Source: Luteibacter jiangsuensis
GTDB lineage: Bacteria > Pseudomonadota > Gammaproteobacteria > Xanthomonadales > Rhodanobacteraceae
Assembly (NCBI RefSeq): GCF_030812295.1
Contig: NZ_JAUSSK010000001.1
Location: 62,001 to 126,000 of the forward strand
Reading direction: 5' to 3'
DNA: 64,000 nt
Notes under the pieces: model-generated
Told to the model about the DNA's origin: nothing
Seen by the model: only the letters and a program-made list of their open reading frames with translations
Database searches by the model: none
Program-made: the position numbers and the translations under genes
Part shown: positions 33,238 through 42,850 of the stretch, piece by piece
Numbering within the stretch: the first letter of the stretch is position 1
Layout: the number at the start of each line of letters is the position of its first letter

Positions 33238-34341
33238 TCAGAGCGAGCGCAGGAACCCGCCGATGGCCCGGCTATAGTTCTCGATGTCCACCAGGAAGGC
33301 GTCGTGGCCCTGTGGCGAATCCAGTGCCACGAACTCCACCCGAGCCCCGGCGGCCTCGAGGCCCTTGGCGATGGTTTCCTGCTGCTCCAGCGGGAAGAGG
33401 ATATCGGTGCTCACCCCGATGACGAGGGCTCGGTCGATGTGGATCCGGGCCAGCCCGCGCATCACGTCGCCGCCACCGTACTCGGCCACGTCGAACCAGT
33501 CGCTGGCGCGTGAGAGGTAGAGATAGCTGTTCGGGTCGAACTGGCGGTTGAAGCGCCGCGCATGGCCTTCCAGGTAGGACTCCACCTGGAACTCGAAGCC
33601 GAACGGCTCGTTGTCGTCGCGCTGTTCCGGGTCGAGTCGGATACGGGCGAAGCGTCCGTTCCATTCCATCGCCGAGCGGTAGGTGATGACGCCGAGCTTG
33701 CGTGCGATGCTCATGCCGTGTTCCGGCCATTCGTCGCCGTCGTAGCGGCCTTCGTTCCAGTGCGGGTCGAGGCGGATCGCTTCGCGCTGCAGCGAGCGGA
33801 TGGCGATGGCGAAAGGCTGAGCCTGTGGCGCGGTGTCGACGCTGATGTGGGTCCGCGTGGCGCCCGGATGCAGCAGCATATAGGCAAGTGCGCTCATGCC
33901 GCCCATGGAGCAGCCGACGAGGCAGGCCAGTTGTTCGATACCCAGCCCGACGACGGCCTCGTACGCGGCGTTGGCCACGTCCTCGAGCGAGAGTTCCGGG
34001 AAGGTCAGTCGGTACGGTTCGCCGGTGGCCGGATCGATGGAAGCGGCACAGGTGGAGCCCTTGTCGCTGCCGAGGGAATTCACGCAGATGACGAAATAGC
34101 GATCGGTGTCGAACGCCCGGCCCGGGCCGATCATGTCGTTCCACCAGCCGGGGCTGGGGTCCTCGGCGTTGGCCGCGGCGTGCGCGCTGGGCGACAGGCC
34201 GGTGAGGATCAGGATGGCATTGTCACGGTTGGCGGCAAGCGTGCCCCAGGTCTCGAACGCCACGCGGGCGCCGTGCAGATCTCCGCCGCGCTTCATGCGG
34301 AAAGGGGAGGACAGCGTGTGGTAGCGTCGGGCGTCGCCCAT
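33238..34341 (-). CDS. metX: MetX-type homoserine/serine O-acyltransferase
   Basis: A 367-residue alpha/beta-hydrolase acyltransferase. The nucleophile Ser is S145 in LVGCSMGGMSAL, with Asp in STDILFP and His in SPQGHDAF completing the triad. ILTGLSPSAHAAAN replaces the ALTGDSHV type loop of classical homoserine acetyltransferases. Xanthomonadaceae relatives with such a loop have been described as serine O-succinyltransferases in cysteine synthesis, so both acceptor and acyl donor are uncertain. The ATG at 34341 has a strong AAGGAG site. It follows ccmI by 11 bases at the end of the cytochrome c operon. A CCGGTC/GACCGG hairpin lies just after the stop. Confidence 0.85.
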   Translation of the reverse strand: MGDARRYHTLSSPFRMKRGGDLHGARVAFETWGTLAANRDNAILILTGLSPSAHAAANAEDPSPGWWNDMIGPGRAFDTDRYFVICVNSLGSDKGSTCAASIDPATGEPYRLTFPELSLEDVANAAYEAVVGLGIEQLACLVGCSMGGMSALAYMLLHPGATRTHISVDTAPQAQPFAIAIRSLQREAIRLDPHWNEGRYDGDEWPEHGMSIARKLGVITYRSAMEWNGRFARIRLDPEQRDDNEPFGFEFQVESYLEGHARRFNRQFDPNSYLYLSRASDWFDVAEYGGGDVMRGLARIHIDRALVIGVSTDILFPLEQQETIAKGLEAAGARVEFVALDSPQGHDAFLVDIENYSRAIGGFLRSL

Positions 34342-34352
34342 GGGGTGCTCCT

Positions 34353-35024
34353 TCACGGGGGGTGCTCTTCGCCGGCGCGCTTGTCGGCAAGGGCGATCTG
34401 CTGGGCCACGGCGTGCGCCACGTTGGAGTCTGGATCGAGCAGGGGTTGCAGCTTACGCCATGTGCTCGCGGCGTCGGTGTAGCGCTCCTGCTGGAACTGC
34501 GCGATGCCGAGCAGCCACAGGGCGCGCTGGCTCTGCGGCTCGATGGCCAGTGCACCGTCCAGCAGGTCCATGGCGCGGCCTTCGATGCGGTGGTCCGGCC
34601 GCACCAGCGAATCGGCTTCAGCCCATCCGACCATCGCCGCGACATTCTTCGGATCGGCCTTCAGGGCACGGTCGTACGCGTCGCGCGCATCCGGCGATTG
34701 CTTGAGCATGCTGTAGGTCTGACCGAGGAGAACCCATCCCTGGGCATCGTCGGGGTGCTCCTTGAGGCGTGCCAGCAGGCTGTCGATGGCTTCGCCGACG
34801 GTCATTTCCTTCGGCGGCTCGACGCCACCGAGGGTCGACGGCGTGCCCACGAGCATGTAGATGCCCGCACTGCCCAGGGGCAGGATCAGGGCGATGGCCA
34901 CGACCCATGCGAACACACCGCGCGGGCGGCCATGCAGGCGGCCCTGGCGAACGAGTGGAACAAGCAGCAAGGCGAGCGCGAGGGTGAGCATCACCGCCGC
35001 GACGAGATAGAACGCGAGTGTCAC
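34353..35024 (-). CDS. ccmI: Cytochrome c biogenesis protein CcmI (CycH)
   Basis: A 223-residue protein. Two N-terminal helices (about 1-20 and 35-55) are followed by a periplasmic TPR domain (WVLLGQTYSMLKQSPDARDAYDRAL, ALWLLGIAQFQQERY). It acts as the apocytochrome chaperone of the haem lyase complex with CcmF and CcmH. It is shorter than E. coli CcmH/I fusions, with a TPR part but no CXXC. The GTG start overlaps the ccmH stop (GTGA, 35021-35024). It is the last ccm gene before metX. Confidence 0.88.
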   Translation of the reverse strand: MTLAFYLVAAVMLTLALALLLVPLVRQGRLHGRPRGVFAWVVAIALILPLGSAGIYMLVGTPSTLGGVEPPKEMTVGEAIDSLLARLKEHPDDAQGWVLLGQTYSMLKQSPDARDAYDRALKADPKNVAAMVGWAEADSLVRPDHRIEGRAMDLLDGALAIEPQSQRALWLLGIAQFQQERYTDAASTWRKLQPLLDPDSNVAHAVAQQIALADKRAGEEHPP

Positions 35025-35464
35025 CAGTCGTCCTCGGTGTCGTTGGCCGGCGTGCCGACGGTGGGATTCTGTCGTGCGCGACGGCGCACCTGCACCGCGA
35101 CGACGACGGCGCCGGCGGCGAGCAACGCGAGCGGGCCGAACCAGAGCAGCCACGTGGACGGTTCGACGGGCGGCTTGTACAGCACGAACTGCGAGTAACG
35201 GTCGACGAGGTAGGTCTTGATCTCGTCGTCGCTCTTGCCCGCCTGGATCATCTCGAACACCTGCCGGCGCAAGTCGTGCGCGATCGGCGCGTTGGAGTCG
35301 GCCAGTGTTTCGTTCTGGCACATCGGGCAGCGCAGCTCGGAGGTCAGTTTCTGGAAACGCACCTCTTCCGCGCGGTCGTGGAACGGCAGCGGTTGGATGG
35401 CCTGCGTGTATGCCACGACCGGCAGCAGGCACAGGGCCAGCCAGAGGAGGGCGCGGCGGATCAC
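35021..35464 (-). CDS. ccmH: Cytochrome c haem lyase thiol-reductase subunit CcmH
   Basis: A 147-residue protein. A signal/anchor leads (ALLWLALCLLPVVAYTQA, about residues 5-22), with the CcmH redox motif LRCPMCQN (C46, C49) and a C-terminal helix (LLWFGPLALLAAGAVVVAV) tethering it to the inner membrane. It reduces the haem-binding cysteines of apocytochrome c. The GTG start overlaps the ccmG stop. Confidence 0.93.
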   Translation of the reverse strand: MIRRALLWLALCLLPVVAYTQAIQPLPFHDRAEEVRFQKLTSELRCPMCQNETLADSNAPIAHDLRRQVFEMIQAGKSDDEIKTYLVDRYSQFVLYKPPVEPSTWLLWFGPLALLAAGAVVVAVQVRRRARQNPTVGTPANDTEDDW

Positions 35465-36003
35465 GGCGCTTCCTTTGCCAGCGCGGCCAGGGCGGGACGG
35501 ATTTCCTTCTCGATCACCTCGGGGGTGATCGGGCCGATGCGCTTGTAGCGGATCACGCCCTTCGCATCGATGAGGAAGGTTTCCGGCGCAGCGTACACGC
35601 CGAAATCGATGCCGGCGCGTCCGTCGCGGTCGGCAACGATCACGTCGAACGGATCGCCGTGCTCCGACAGCCACGCCATGGCGGCTTCCGGCTCGTCCTT
35701 GTAATTGAAACCGACGATCGGCAGGCCGAGCCGCTTCATGTCCGTCATCAACATCGGGTGTTCGTGCACGCACTCGATGCACCAGCTGGCGAACACGTTG
35801 AGGAAATAGGGCTTGCCGAGCAGGGACGCCTTGTCCACGGTGCGCGACGGTTCGCCGAGCACCGGCAGCGCGAACGCGGGCGCGGGCTTGTCGATCAGCG
35901 GCGAGGCGATCTCGCGCTGGTCGTGCTGCGTGTTCCACCAGATGCCGAAGCCGAACAGGCCCACCAGCAGGAGGAAGCCGATCAGGGGAAGCAGGCGGCT
36001 CAT
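35461..36003 (-). CDS. dsbE: Thioredoxin-like protein CcmG/DsbE
   Basis: A 180-residue membrane-anchored thioredoxin. One N-terminal helix (3-23) is followed by a thioredoxin fold with active site SWCIECVH (C75, C78) and the cis-proline loop GVYAAPETFL, which carries the CcmG-type acidic signature. It keeps CcmH and apocytochrome thiols reduced in the periplasm. The CIEC pair is less common than CPTC/CVPC but fits CcmG. The ATG overlaps the ccmF stop (ATGA, 36000-36003). Confidence 0.93.
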   Translation of the reverse strand: MSRLLPLIGFLLLVGLFGFGIWWNTQHDQREIASPLIDKPAPAFALPVLGEPSRTVDKASLLGKPYFLNVFASWCIECVHEHPMLMTDMKRLGLPIVGFNYKDEPEAAMAWLSEHGDPFDVIVADRDGRAGIDFGVYAAPETFLIDAKGVIRYKRIGPITPEVIEKEIRPALAALAKEAP

Positions 36004-37964
36004 GCCGGCGTCGCCTTCGGTTCGAGCGTGCTCTCGGCGGCGATCTTCTTCGCCCGGAAGCGGCGCTCGCACGCGGCGAGGAAGCCACCGGCCATCATGA
36101 ACAGGCCGCCGAGCCAGATCCAGCGGACGAAGGGCTTGTGGTACAGGCGCAAGGCCCACGCGCCCTGCACGTCGTTCGCGTCCATCGGTTCGCCCAGCGC
36201 CACATAGATGTCGCGGAACAGGCCGGCGTCGATGGCCGACTCGGTCTGTACCTGGCCGCGTGAATAGGTACGCTTCTGCGGATGCATCGTGCCCACCGTG
36301 GCGCCGTCGCGGAGGATCGTGACGATGCCTTCGTCCGCGCGCCAGTTGGGGCCCTCGGTTTCTTCGACACCGTCGAAACGGAAGTCGTAGCCGCCGATGG
36401 ATTGGGACTGACCGGGCGCGAGGCGCACGTCGCGTTCGACACTGAGCGATTCGGAAAGCATCACCCCGATCACGAAGATCGCGACGCCCGTGTGCGCCAC
36501 CAGCATGCCGGCCATCTCCGCGGGATAACGGCGGCCGCGCGGCATCTCGCGCCAACGCTTGACGATGTAGGCGAGCGTGCCCGCGCCGACCCACACCGCG
36601 CCGGCCACGCCGGCGATCGCACGCAGGTGGCCTTGCGCGAAAACAGCGGCCACGACGGCGCAGATCACGGCGGCCACGCCGGCGCGCCACGCCATGGCCG
36701 TGAGTTGCCGTCCTTCGGCACGGCCCCAGCGCAGGTACGGACCGAACGGCAGCAAGAGCACCGCGGGTGCCATCAGCATCACGAACAGGAAACCGAAGTA
36801 GGGCGGACCGACCGAGATGCGGCCGAGATTCAACGCATCGCCGATCAGCGGGAACAACGTGCCGAGCAAGACCATCGCCGCGGCCGTGGTGAACAACAGG
36901 TTGGCGACCATGACGCCGGTTTCGCGCGACAGTGGCGCGAAGGGCTTGCCCGTGGCCACCTTGGGCGCACGGATCGCGTACAGCAGGAGCGAGCCGCCGA
37001 TCACGACGATGAGGAAACCGAGGATGTACAGGCCGCGACGCGGATCGGAGGCGAACGCGTGCACCGAGGTGAGCACGCCGGAACGGACGAGGAAGGTGCC
37101 CAGCAACGACAGCGAGAAGGCGAACAGCGAGAGCAGCACCGTCCATGCCGGAAGCGAGCCGCGCTTTTCCGTCACCGCCTGCGCGTGGATCAACGCGACG
37201 CCGACCAGCCAGGGCATGAACGACGCGTTTTCCACCGGGTCCCAGAACCACCAGCCGCCCCAGCCCAGTTCCGCATAGGCCCACCAGCTGCCGGCGACGA
37301 TGCCGAGGGTCAGGAAGGCCCAGGCCACGTTCGTCCACGGCCGCGCCCAGCGCACCCAGGCCTGCTCCATGCCGCCGCCCAGCAAGGCGGCGATCGAGAA
37401 GGCGAAGGCGACCGAGAAGCCCACGTAGCCCATGTACAGCACGGGTGGGTGGAAGGTCATGCCCGGGTCTTGCAGGACGGGATTCAGGTCACCGCCATCC
37501 GCGGGCATCGGCAGTTCGCGCAGGAAGGGATTGGAGGTGAACAGGATGAAGGCGAGGAAGCCGACACCGATCAGGCCCAGCACGCCGAGCACGCGCGCGA
37601 CGAAGGCGGGCGGGAGGTGCCGGCTGAAAGCGGCCAGTGCGACCGACCAGATGTTGAGGATGAAGACCCACAGCAACATCGATCCCTCGTGCGCGCCCCA
37701 TACCGCGGTGATGCGGTAGTACCAGGGCAGGGCGAGGTTCGAGTTGTCGGCGACGTAGGCCACCGAGAAGTCGTAGTGCAGGAAGGCGTGGATGAGGATC
37801 GCCATCGCCGTGAACACGAAGATGCCCTGGCCCGCGGCGGCCGGACGCGCCACGGCGATCAGGGCGGCGTTACCGCGCCATGCGCCGAGGATCGGCAACA
37901 CGCCCTGGACGAGCGCGAGCAGCAACGCGAGCGCGAGCGCGAACTGGCCGAGTTCGGGGATCAC
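36000..37964 (-). CDS. ccmF: Haem lyase CcmF
   Basis: A 654-residue inner-membrane protein with about 14-15 helices. The tryptophan-rich haem-handling motif [19 protein letters not shown] lies near residue 235, with flanking conserved histidines. The large periplasmic domain near the C-terminus ([12 protein letters not shown] onward) is normal. It attaches haem from CcmE to apocytochrome. It overlaps ccmE by 4 bases and ccmG by 4 bases. Confidence 0.96.
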   Translation of the reverse strand: MIPELGQFALALALLLALVQGVLPILGAWRGNAALIAVARPAAAGQGIFVFTAMAILIHAFLHYDFSVAYVADNSNLALPWYYRITAVWGAHEGSMLLWVFILNIWSVALAAFSRHLPPAFVARVLGVLGLIGVGFLAFILFTSNPFLRELPMPADGGDLNPVLQDPGMTFHPPVLYMGYVGFSVAFAFSIAALLGGGMEQAWVRWARPWTNVAWAFLTLGIVAGSWWAYAELGWGGWWFWDPVENASFMPWLVGVALIHAQAVTEKRGSLPAWTVLLSLFAFSLSLLGTFLVRSGVLTSVHAFASDPRRGLYILGFLIVVIGGSLLLYAIRAPKVATGKPFAPLSRETGVMVANLLFTTAAAMVLLGTLFPLIGDALNLGRISVGPPYFGFLFVMLMAPAVLLLPFGPYLRWGRAEGRQLTAMAWRAGVAAVICAVVAAVFAQGHLRAIAGVAGAVWVGAGTLAYIVKRWREMPRGRRYPAEMAGMLVAHTGVAIFVIGVMLSESLSVERDVRLAPGQSQSIGGYDFRFDGVEETEGPNWRADEGIVTILRDGATVGTMHPQKRTYSRGQVQTESAIDAGLFRDIYVALGEPMDANDVQGAWALRLYHKPFVRWIWLGGLFMMAGGFLAACERRFRAKKIAAESTLEPKATPA

Positions 37965-38422
37965 CGCGGCATGTCCTTCTTGTCGTCGATCTTGCGGTTC
38001 TCGTGCGCCTTGGCCATGGCGTCCTTGAGTTCCTTCGGCATGTAGTTCTCGTCGTGCTTGGCGAGGACTTCACTGGCGATGAAGCGGCCGCTGTCCATGC
38101 GTCCGGTGGCGATCACGGACTGGTTGTCGCGGAACAGGTCCGGAAGGATGCCGGTGTATTCCACGGGCATCGCGCCGCCGTCGTCGACGACGATGAAGCT
38201 CACCTTCAAGGTGTCGCCGGCGCGCTGGATGGAGCCGGACTTGACCATGCCGCCGAGGCGGAAGGTGGCGTACTGCGCGGCCTGGCCTTCCTGCACCTGG
38301 CTCGGGGTGAACAGGTAATTCATGTTCCGCTGCAGGGCGAACACGGTCAGGCCCACCGCCACGGCGGCGGCGGCGATGACCGAGATCACGATGGCGAGGC
38401 GGCGTTTACGCGTCGGATTCAT
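37961..38422 (-). CDS. ccmE: Periplasmic haem chaperone CcmE
   Basis: A 153-residue protein. An N-terminal anchor (about 9-29) is followed by an OB-fold domain. The haem-binding histidine is H123 in [13 protein letters not shown], the strictly conserved CcmE motif. A charged C-terminal tail follows. The start codon lies inside the end of ccmD (17-base overlap), so the two are translated together. Confidence 0.95.
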   Translation of the reverse strand: MNPTRKRRLAIVISVIAAAAVAVGLTVFALQRNMNYLFTPSQVQEGQAAQYATFRLGGMVKSGSIQRAGDTLKVSFIVVDDGGAMPVEYTGILPDLFRDNQSVIATGRMDSGRFIASEVLAKHDENYMPKELKDAMAKAHENRKIDDKKDMPR

Positions 38423-38606
38423 TGCTTGGAGGGGTTCCCGGCCGGCGGCGGTTTTCCTGGCGCGCGAGTCGTGCGCGGAGTTCGCGCAGGTTGCGGCGGC
38501 GCCGGGCCAACGGGGCCAGCGTGTCGATCAAGAGGACGATGAAGAAGACGGCGACGGCGGACCAGACGTAGAAACCGTAGTCGCCCATGGCGAAGGCGTG
38601 GCTCAT
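38406..38606 (-). CDS. ccmD: Haem exporter accessory protein CcmD
   Basis: A 66-residue protein with one membrane helix (about 12-31: [19 protein letters not shown]) and a strongly basic cytoplasmic tail ([16 protein letters not shown]). This is the CcmD topology: it connects CcmC to CcmE. The ATG overlaps the ccmC stop (ATGA, 38603-38606). It is too small to be called on similarity alone; position between ccmC and ccmE makes the assignment firm. Confidence 0.9.
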   Translation of the reverse strand: MSHAFAMGDYGFYVWSAVAVFFIVLLIDTLAPLARRRRNLRELRARLARQENRRRPGTPPSNESDA

Positions 38607-39370
38607 GCGGGATCGTTTCCCGTGCGGCCGGCCAACAGGTCGCGCACCCAGCCCTTGCCACTTTCGGAGGCGACGAGGTCCGCGCGCGCGCGGGCGAACA
38701 GGCTGGCGATGTAATAGAGCTTGGTGGCGGCCATCATGGTCAACAGCGGCCAGAGCATGCTCGCCTCGATGTGCGATGGGCCGAGCAGGCGCACCGTCGA
38801 ACCCTGGTGCAGCGTGTTCCACCAATTCACCGAGAAGTGCACGATGGGCACGTTGACCGCGCCCACGAGTACGAGGAAGGATGCCGCGCGGGCACCCTGG
38901 CGACGGTCCTCGAACGAGTGATAGAGGCCGATCACGCCGAGATAGATGAAGAGCAGCACCAGTTCGGACGTGAGGCGCGCGTCCCAGGTCCACCACGTCC
39001 CCCACATCGGCTTGCCCCAAAGGGAGCCGGTCACGAGGGTGATGAAGGTGAAGGCCGCGCCGACCGGTGCGGATTCCATCGCCACCGTTTCGGCGATCTT
39101 GATCCGCCAGACCAGGCCGATGAAGGCGGCGACGGCCATCGCGCCGTAGATGAAGAGGCTCATCCATGCGCTGGGCACGTGGATGAAGATGATCCGGTAG
39201 GCGTCACCCTGCTGGTAATCCGCCGGCGCGACGAACAGGCCGCCATACAACGCCACGGCGCCGAGGACGAGCGCAAGGCCGAGCGCCCACGGCCGCACGG
39301 CCCCGGCGAAGCGGTAGAACACCGGCGGCGAGCCGAGGCGGTGAAGCCAGAGCGGAACCCAGTTAGCCAT
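38603..39370 (-). CDS. ccmC: Haem exporter/handling protein CcmC
   Basis: A 255-residue membrane protein with six helices. It carries the WWD-type motif MWGTWWTWDARLTSELVLL that presents haem to CcmE, and a conserved HVPSAWMS stretch before it. The start ATG at 39370 gives the usual amphipathic N-terminus. It lies 66 bases downstream of ccmB, a gap with nothing evident in it. Confidence 0.95.
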   Translation of the reverse strand: MANWVPLWLHRLGSPPVFYRFAGAVRPWALGLALVLGAVALYGGLFVAPADYQQGDAYRIIFIHVPSAWMSLFIYGAMAVAAFIGLVWRIKIAETVAMESAPVGAAFTFITLVTGSLWGKPMWGTWWTWDARLTSELVLLFIYLGVIGLYHSFEDRRQGARAASFLVLVGAVNVPIVHFSVNWWNTLHQGSTVRLLGPSHIEASMLWPLLTMMAATKLYYIASLFARARADLVASESGKGWVRDLLAGRTGNDPA

Positions 39371-39436
39371 CGATCCTCGTCGCAGGTTCGTTCAAGCACC
39401 GTGAGTCCCCCGATGGGACCGTGTGGTTGCGTGCGT

Positions 39437-40123
39437 TCATGTGTCCATGGCGATGCGTAGCGCGGCGGCGCAGGCCAGCGGTGCGAGGACGAGCGCCAGG
39501 GCGAGTCCGGCTCCCAGCCAGGCGATCGGCGCGATCCACGGCAATCCTTCCTGCGCGGCGGCCACGGCTCCGGCGGCGAAGATCACGACCGGCACGCACA
39601 ACGGCAGCAACATGAGCGCCAGAAGCATACCAGAGCGTCTTGTCCCCGCCGTCAGGGCGACCAGCACGGCACCCATGAGGCTCAGCAGCGGCGTGGCGAG
39701 CAACAGCGCGGCGACCAGTACGGGCATGGCCTCCGGTGGCAACCTGAGCATGCCAGCCAGCAGTGGCGCGACCACGATCAGGGGCAGCGCGGCGGTGATC
39801 CAGTGGGCGAGGATCTTCATGGCCACCAGCAGGGCCAGCGGCTGCGGCGCGAGCATCAGCTGCTCCATCGAGCCATCCTCGATGTCGGCGCGGAAGAGCT
39901 GGTCGAGCGAGAGCAGGATGGCGAGCAGCACGGTGACGAACACCACGCCACCGGCGATCCGCGACAGCAGCGCCGGATCGGGGCCTAGCGCGAACGGGAA
40001 CAGGGTGGCCACGATGACGGCGTACAGCACGGGCAGGGCGATGTCGCCGCGGCGGCGCCAGGCCAGGGTGAGGTCGCGCCGCAGCAACGCGGCGCAGGCG
40101 GCGGACGTGCTGCCGGGCCTCAC
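39437..40123 (-). CDS. ccmB: Haem exporter permease CcmB
   Basis: A 228-residue permease with six helices, the family length. The conserved cytoplasmic stretch FRADIEDGSMEQLMLAPQP contacts the ATPase CcmA. The start is GTG, overlapping the ccmA stop (GTGA, 40120-40123). With CcmA it supplies ATP-driven release of holo-CcmE. Confidence 0.95.
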   Translation of the reverse strand: MRPGSTSAACAALLRRDLTLAWRRRGDIALPVLYAVIVATLFPFALGPDPALLSRIAGGVVFVTVLLAILLSLDQLFRADIEDGSMEQLMLAPQPLALLVAMKILAHWITAALPLIVVAPLLAGMLRLPPEAMPVLVAALLLATPLLSLMGAVLVALTAGTRRSGMLLALMLLPLCVPVVIFAAGAVAAAQEGLPWIAPIAWLGAGLALALVLAPLACAAALRIAMDT

Positions 40124-40755
40124 GCGTGCAGCCGGATACGTCGGGGTTCGCCGCCGGCGAAGCTGACCGCGCCGTGGCTGGTGACCAGGGCCGCTCCGCC
40201 GCGTGCGGTGTGGCGCTCGAGCAGGCGATTGACCAGGGCGATGCCCTCGCGGTCGAGGTTCGCATACGGTTCGTCGAGCAGCCAGATGCGTGCGGGCACG
40301 AGGAGGAGCCGGGCCAGCGCGGCGCGTTTCTTCTGTCCCGCCGAGAGCCGCCGCACGGGCTCGTCCTCGAAACCGGCCAGGCCGACCTCGGCCAGCGCGG
40401 CGCCCGCGTCCACGCCCTCGCGCAGGCCGTAAAGGCCGGCGCTCACGGCAAGGTTCTCGCGTGGCGAAAGGTCGAACTTGAGACCGAGGTGATGGCCGAG
40501 GAACACCACCGTTCCGGCCATGGTGTCGAGCGAGAAGGTGGCGCCTTCGACGCGCACCTCGCCCTCACCGGGCCGCAGCATGCCCGTGAGCACGCGCATG
40601 AGGGTCGTCTTGCCGCTGCCGTTGTCGCCTTCGACCAGGGCGATCTCGCCCGCGTGCAGCGCGAAATCCAACGGTCCGAACACCGGCTCGTCCTGGCGAA
40701 AGAAGCCGAGCGCGCGGGCTTCGAGCAGGATCGGGGGTTCGGTGGCGACGGTCAT
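40120..40755 (-). CDS. ccmA: Haem exporter ATPase CcmA
   Basis: A 211-residue ABC ATPase. The Walker A motif is EGDNGSGKTT (42-51), the signature RRLSAGQKKRAALAR and Walker B IWLLDEPYANLD, followed by the H-loop TSHG. The short length is that of CcmA. First gene of the ccm operon; the ATG at 40755 was chosen because an earlier ATG would add 12 Arg-rich residues. A REP-like element lies between it and kmo, so the operon may start its own transcript here. Confidence 0.94.
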   Translation of the reverse strand: MTVATEPPILLEARALGFFRQDEPVFGPLDFALHAGEIALVEGDNGSGKTTLMRVLTGMLRPGEGEVRVEGATFSLDTMAGTVVFLGHHLGLKFDLSPRENLAVSAGLYGLREGVDAGAALAEVGLAGFEDEPVRRLSAGQKKRAALARLLLVPARIWLLDEPYANLDREGIALVNRLLERHTARGGAALVTSHGAVSFAGGEPRRIRLHA

Positions 40756-40806
40756 CCCGCGATTGTTGCGGGCGGCCGCGCGGATGTCCATGCACCGGCG
40801 CGCCCG

Positions 40807-40830
40807 GTGGGAGCCGACCTTGTCGGCGAT
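40807..40830 (+). repeat. REP-like element (GTCGG type)
   Basis: A single GTGGGAGCCGACCTTGTCGG palindromic unit (imperfect stem GCCGAC/GTCGGC) in the gap between kmo and ccmA. It belongs to the same family as the elements at 32166 and 32223. Confidence 0.8.
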
Positions 40831-40847
40831 TCCCGCGGAGCCAACCC

Positions 40848-42227
40848 TCACCCGCGCTCGAACGCCCGCCCAGGCAGCGGCGGCAGCGTCGCCTTCAGCG
40901 TGCGCACGGCGGCATCGATATCCACCGAGGCCACCGCCTCATGCCCCCGCAGCAACTGCTCCACCAGCACGTCCTGCGCACGCCCGCGCTCCAGCGCGTA
41001 CGCATACGGCAGGTGGGTAAAGGTGACCATGCGATAGCGCGGCAGGTAATGCGTGGGCGATCGCTCGGCCAGCAACGCGCCAAGCTCGCGCTTGCGCAGG
41101 TAATGCGGATCGGCGACCGAATCACGCATTTCCACGTAGTTTTCCAACGCCATTTGCGCGATGGCGTCGGCGTTGGGCTTGCGCCGGTGCTCGAACTCAG
41201 CGAACACGGCCGCGGCGTCGCCGGGCTGCGCGGCGAACAGTTCCGCCAGTTCCGCCGCGTCTTCGAAGCCGCAATTCATGCCCTGCCCATGGAAGGGCAC
41301 GATCGCGTGCGCGGCGTCGCCGATCAGCAAGGCCCGCCCGCCGACATGCCAGCGGTCGAGGTAGAGCGTGCCGAGGGTACCCACGGGATGCGCCGCCCAG
41401 TCGGCCGCGAACTCGGGCATGAGGGCCAGCGCATCGGGAAAATCGGCGCGGAAGAATGCCTCCGCGGCGCCCGCGCCGGCGATCGTGCGGAAGCTGGGAT
41501 GCTCGCCGTCGTTGGGCAGGAAGAGGGTGACGGTGAAGCTGCCCTCGCGATTGGGCAGCGCGATGCACATGTAATGCCCACGCGGCCAGATGTGCAGCGC
41601 GTTGCGCTCGATCGCGAACGGAGCGGCGGGATCGCGTCCCGGCGGGATCTCCAGTTCCTTGTAGCCGTGGCCGAGTTCCTCCACGCGCTCGCCCAATGGC
41701 GAGTGCAGGTGCATGGCCGCACGCAGCGCGGAGCCGGCGCCGTCCGCGCCGATGACGATGGGCGCCTCGACCGTGCGTTCCACGCCATGGGCATCGCGTA
41801 GCGAGAGCGTGCCCGCATCGAGGTCGGCGCCTACCAGGCCCTGGTCGAAATGCACCGTGGCGCCGGCCGCCTCGGCGGCGTCCAACATCAAGGTGTTGAG
41901 GCCGCCGCGCGACACGGACCAGATCACTTCGGAATCGTCCACGCCGTATCGCTGCAGGCCGCTATGGCCCGCGGGATCGTGGACCATGCGCCCGCGCATC
42001 ATCACCGCCTGTTCGAGCACGCGATCCGCGAGGCCGGTGGCACGCAAGGCATGCAGGCCGCGTTCGGCCAGGGCGAGATTGATCGAGCGACCGCCCTGGA
42101 AACCCGCCTTGCGGGGATCGGAGCGCTTCTCGTAGACGGTAACGCGGAAGCCGCGCTGGGTGAGCAAGGTGGCGACCAGGGCGCCGACCAGTCCGGCGCC
42201 GACCACGGCGATGTCGTTACGGGGCAT
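40848..42227 (-). CDS. kmo: Kynurenine 3-monooxygenase
   Basis: A 459-residue flavoprotein hydroxylase. The FAD loop is VVGAGLVGALVATLL (residues 7-21). GGRSINLALAERGLHAL carries the arginine of the kynurenine-binding region, and GDAAHAIVPFHGQGMNCGFED is the second FAD motif. A C-terminal MRDSVADPHYLRKRELG segment is characteristic of KMO. It hydroxylates L-kynurenine to 3-hydroxykynurenine in tryptophan breakdown or quinolinate/NAD synthesis. No other kynurenine gene is in the window. An ATG four codons upstream (42239) is possible. It follows phaR on the same strand. Confidence 0.92.
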   Translation of the reverse strand: MPRNDIAVVGAGLVGALVATLLTQRGFRVTVYEKRSDPRKAGFQGGRSINLALAERGLHALRATGLADRVLEQAVMMRGRMVHDPAGHSGLQRYGVDDSEVIWSVSRGGLNTLMLDAAEAAGATVHFDQGLVGADLDAGTLSLRDAHGVERTVEAPIVIGADGAGSALRAAMHLHSPLGERVEELGHGYKELEIPPGRDPAAPFAIERNALHIWPRGHYMCIALPNREGSFTVTLFLPNDGEHPSFRTIAGAGAAEAFFRADFPDALALMPEFAADWAAHPVGTLGTLYLDRWHVGGRALLIGDAAHAIVPFHGQGMNCGFEDAAELAELFAAQPGDAAAVFAEFEHRRKPNADAIAQMALENYVEMRDSVADPHYLRKRELGALLAERSPTHYLPRYRMVTFTHLPYAYALERGRAQDVLVEQLLRGHEAVASVDIDAAVRTLKATLPPLPGRAFERG

Positions 42228-42316
42228 GGAGGCCTGCATCCGGGCGCGAGATATTGCGGGGCAGCGCATCGTGCGCCGCAGCGCCGCCGGGGGCAAGTCC
42301 GCGGCGGCGGGGCTTC

Positions 42317-42817
42317 TTAGCTGGGTTTCTTGCCCGTGCGGCCCGCGGGGCGGACCGGCTCAGCCGGCTTGGCCGTGGCGGCATCGAGGAAGCCGCGCTG
42401 CATCGACTTCCAGACGTCGAGATTGCGCTCGGTCATCTCGTTGAGCATGGACCAGGGCGTCTGGCCCATCAGGCTGTTCAGCTGATTGCGGAACTGCTGC
42501 TGCTGGTCGAGGAAGACCTGCAAGCTCCGCTCCAGGTACGGCCCCATGAAGCCCTGCAGGGAGTCGCCGTAGAAGCGAATGATGTGCGAGAGCAGCTGCG
42601 GCGACAGCATGGGCTGGCCGTGCTCCTCGTGCTCCGCGATGATCTGCAGCAACACCGAACGGGTCAGGTCTTCACCGGACTTGGCGTCTCGGACCTCGAA
42701 AGTTTCCCCGTCGAGCACCAGCTGGCGGACCTCCTCCAGCGTGATATAGCTCGAGATTTCCGTATCGTAGAGACGACGGTTCGGATACTTCTTAATGATG
42801 CGTAGGGTTTGTGCCAT
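42317..42817 (-). CDS. phaR: Polyhydroxyalkanoate synthesis repressor PhaR
   Basis: A 166-residue regulator. The DNA-binding PHB_acc_N domain starts RIIKKYPNRRLYDTEISSYITLEEV (6-30), nearly invariant in the family. Two PHB accumulation helices follow, with a C-terminal Lys/Pro-rich tail. It binds granules and represses phasin/PHA genes. No pha gene is next to it. Two perfect palindromes upstream (42851-42883) may be its autoregulatory site. Confidence 0.93.
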   Translation of the reverse strand: MAQTLRIIKKYPNRRLYDTEISSYITLEEVRQLVLDGETFEVRDAKSGEDLTRSVLLQIIAEHEEHGQPMLSPQLLSHIIRFYGDSLQGFMGPYLERSLQVFLDQQQQFRNQLNSLMGQTPWSMLNEMTERNLDVWKSMQRGFLDAATAKPAEPVRPAGRTGKKPS

Positions 42818-42850
42818 GCGGCGAAAGCTACCACGAGGTATTGCGCCGCA

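Noticed and set aside
34342-34352. SAM or methionine-type riboswitch upstream of metX
   Set aside because: Only 11 bases separate ccmI from metX, leaving no room for a riboswitch; no conserved core was seen further upstream.
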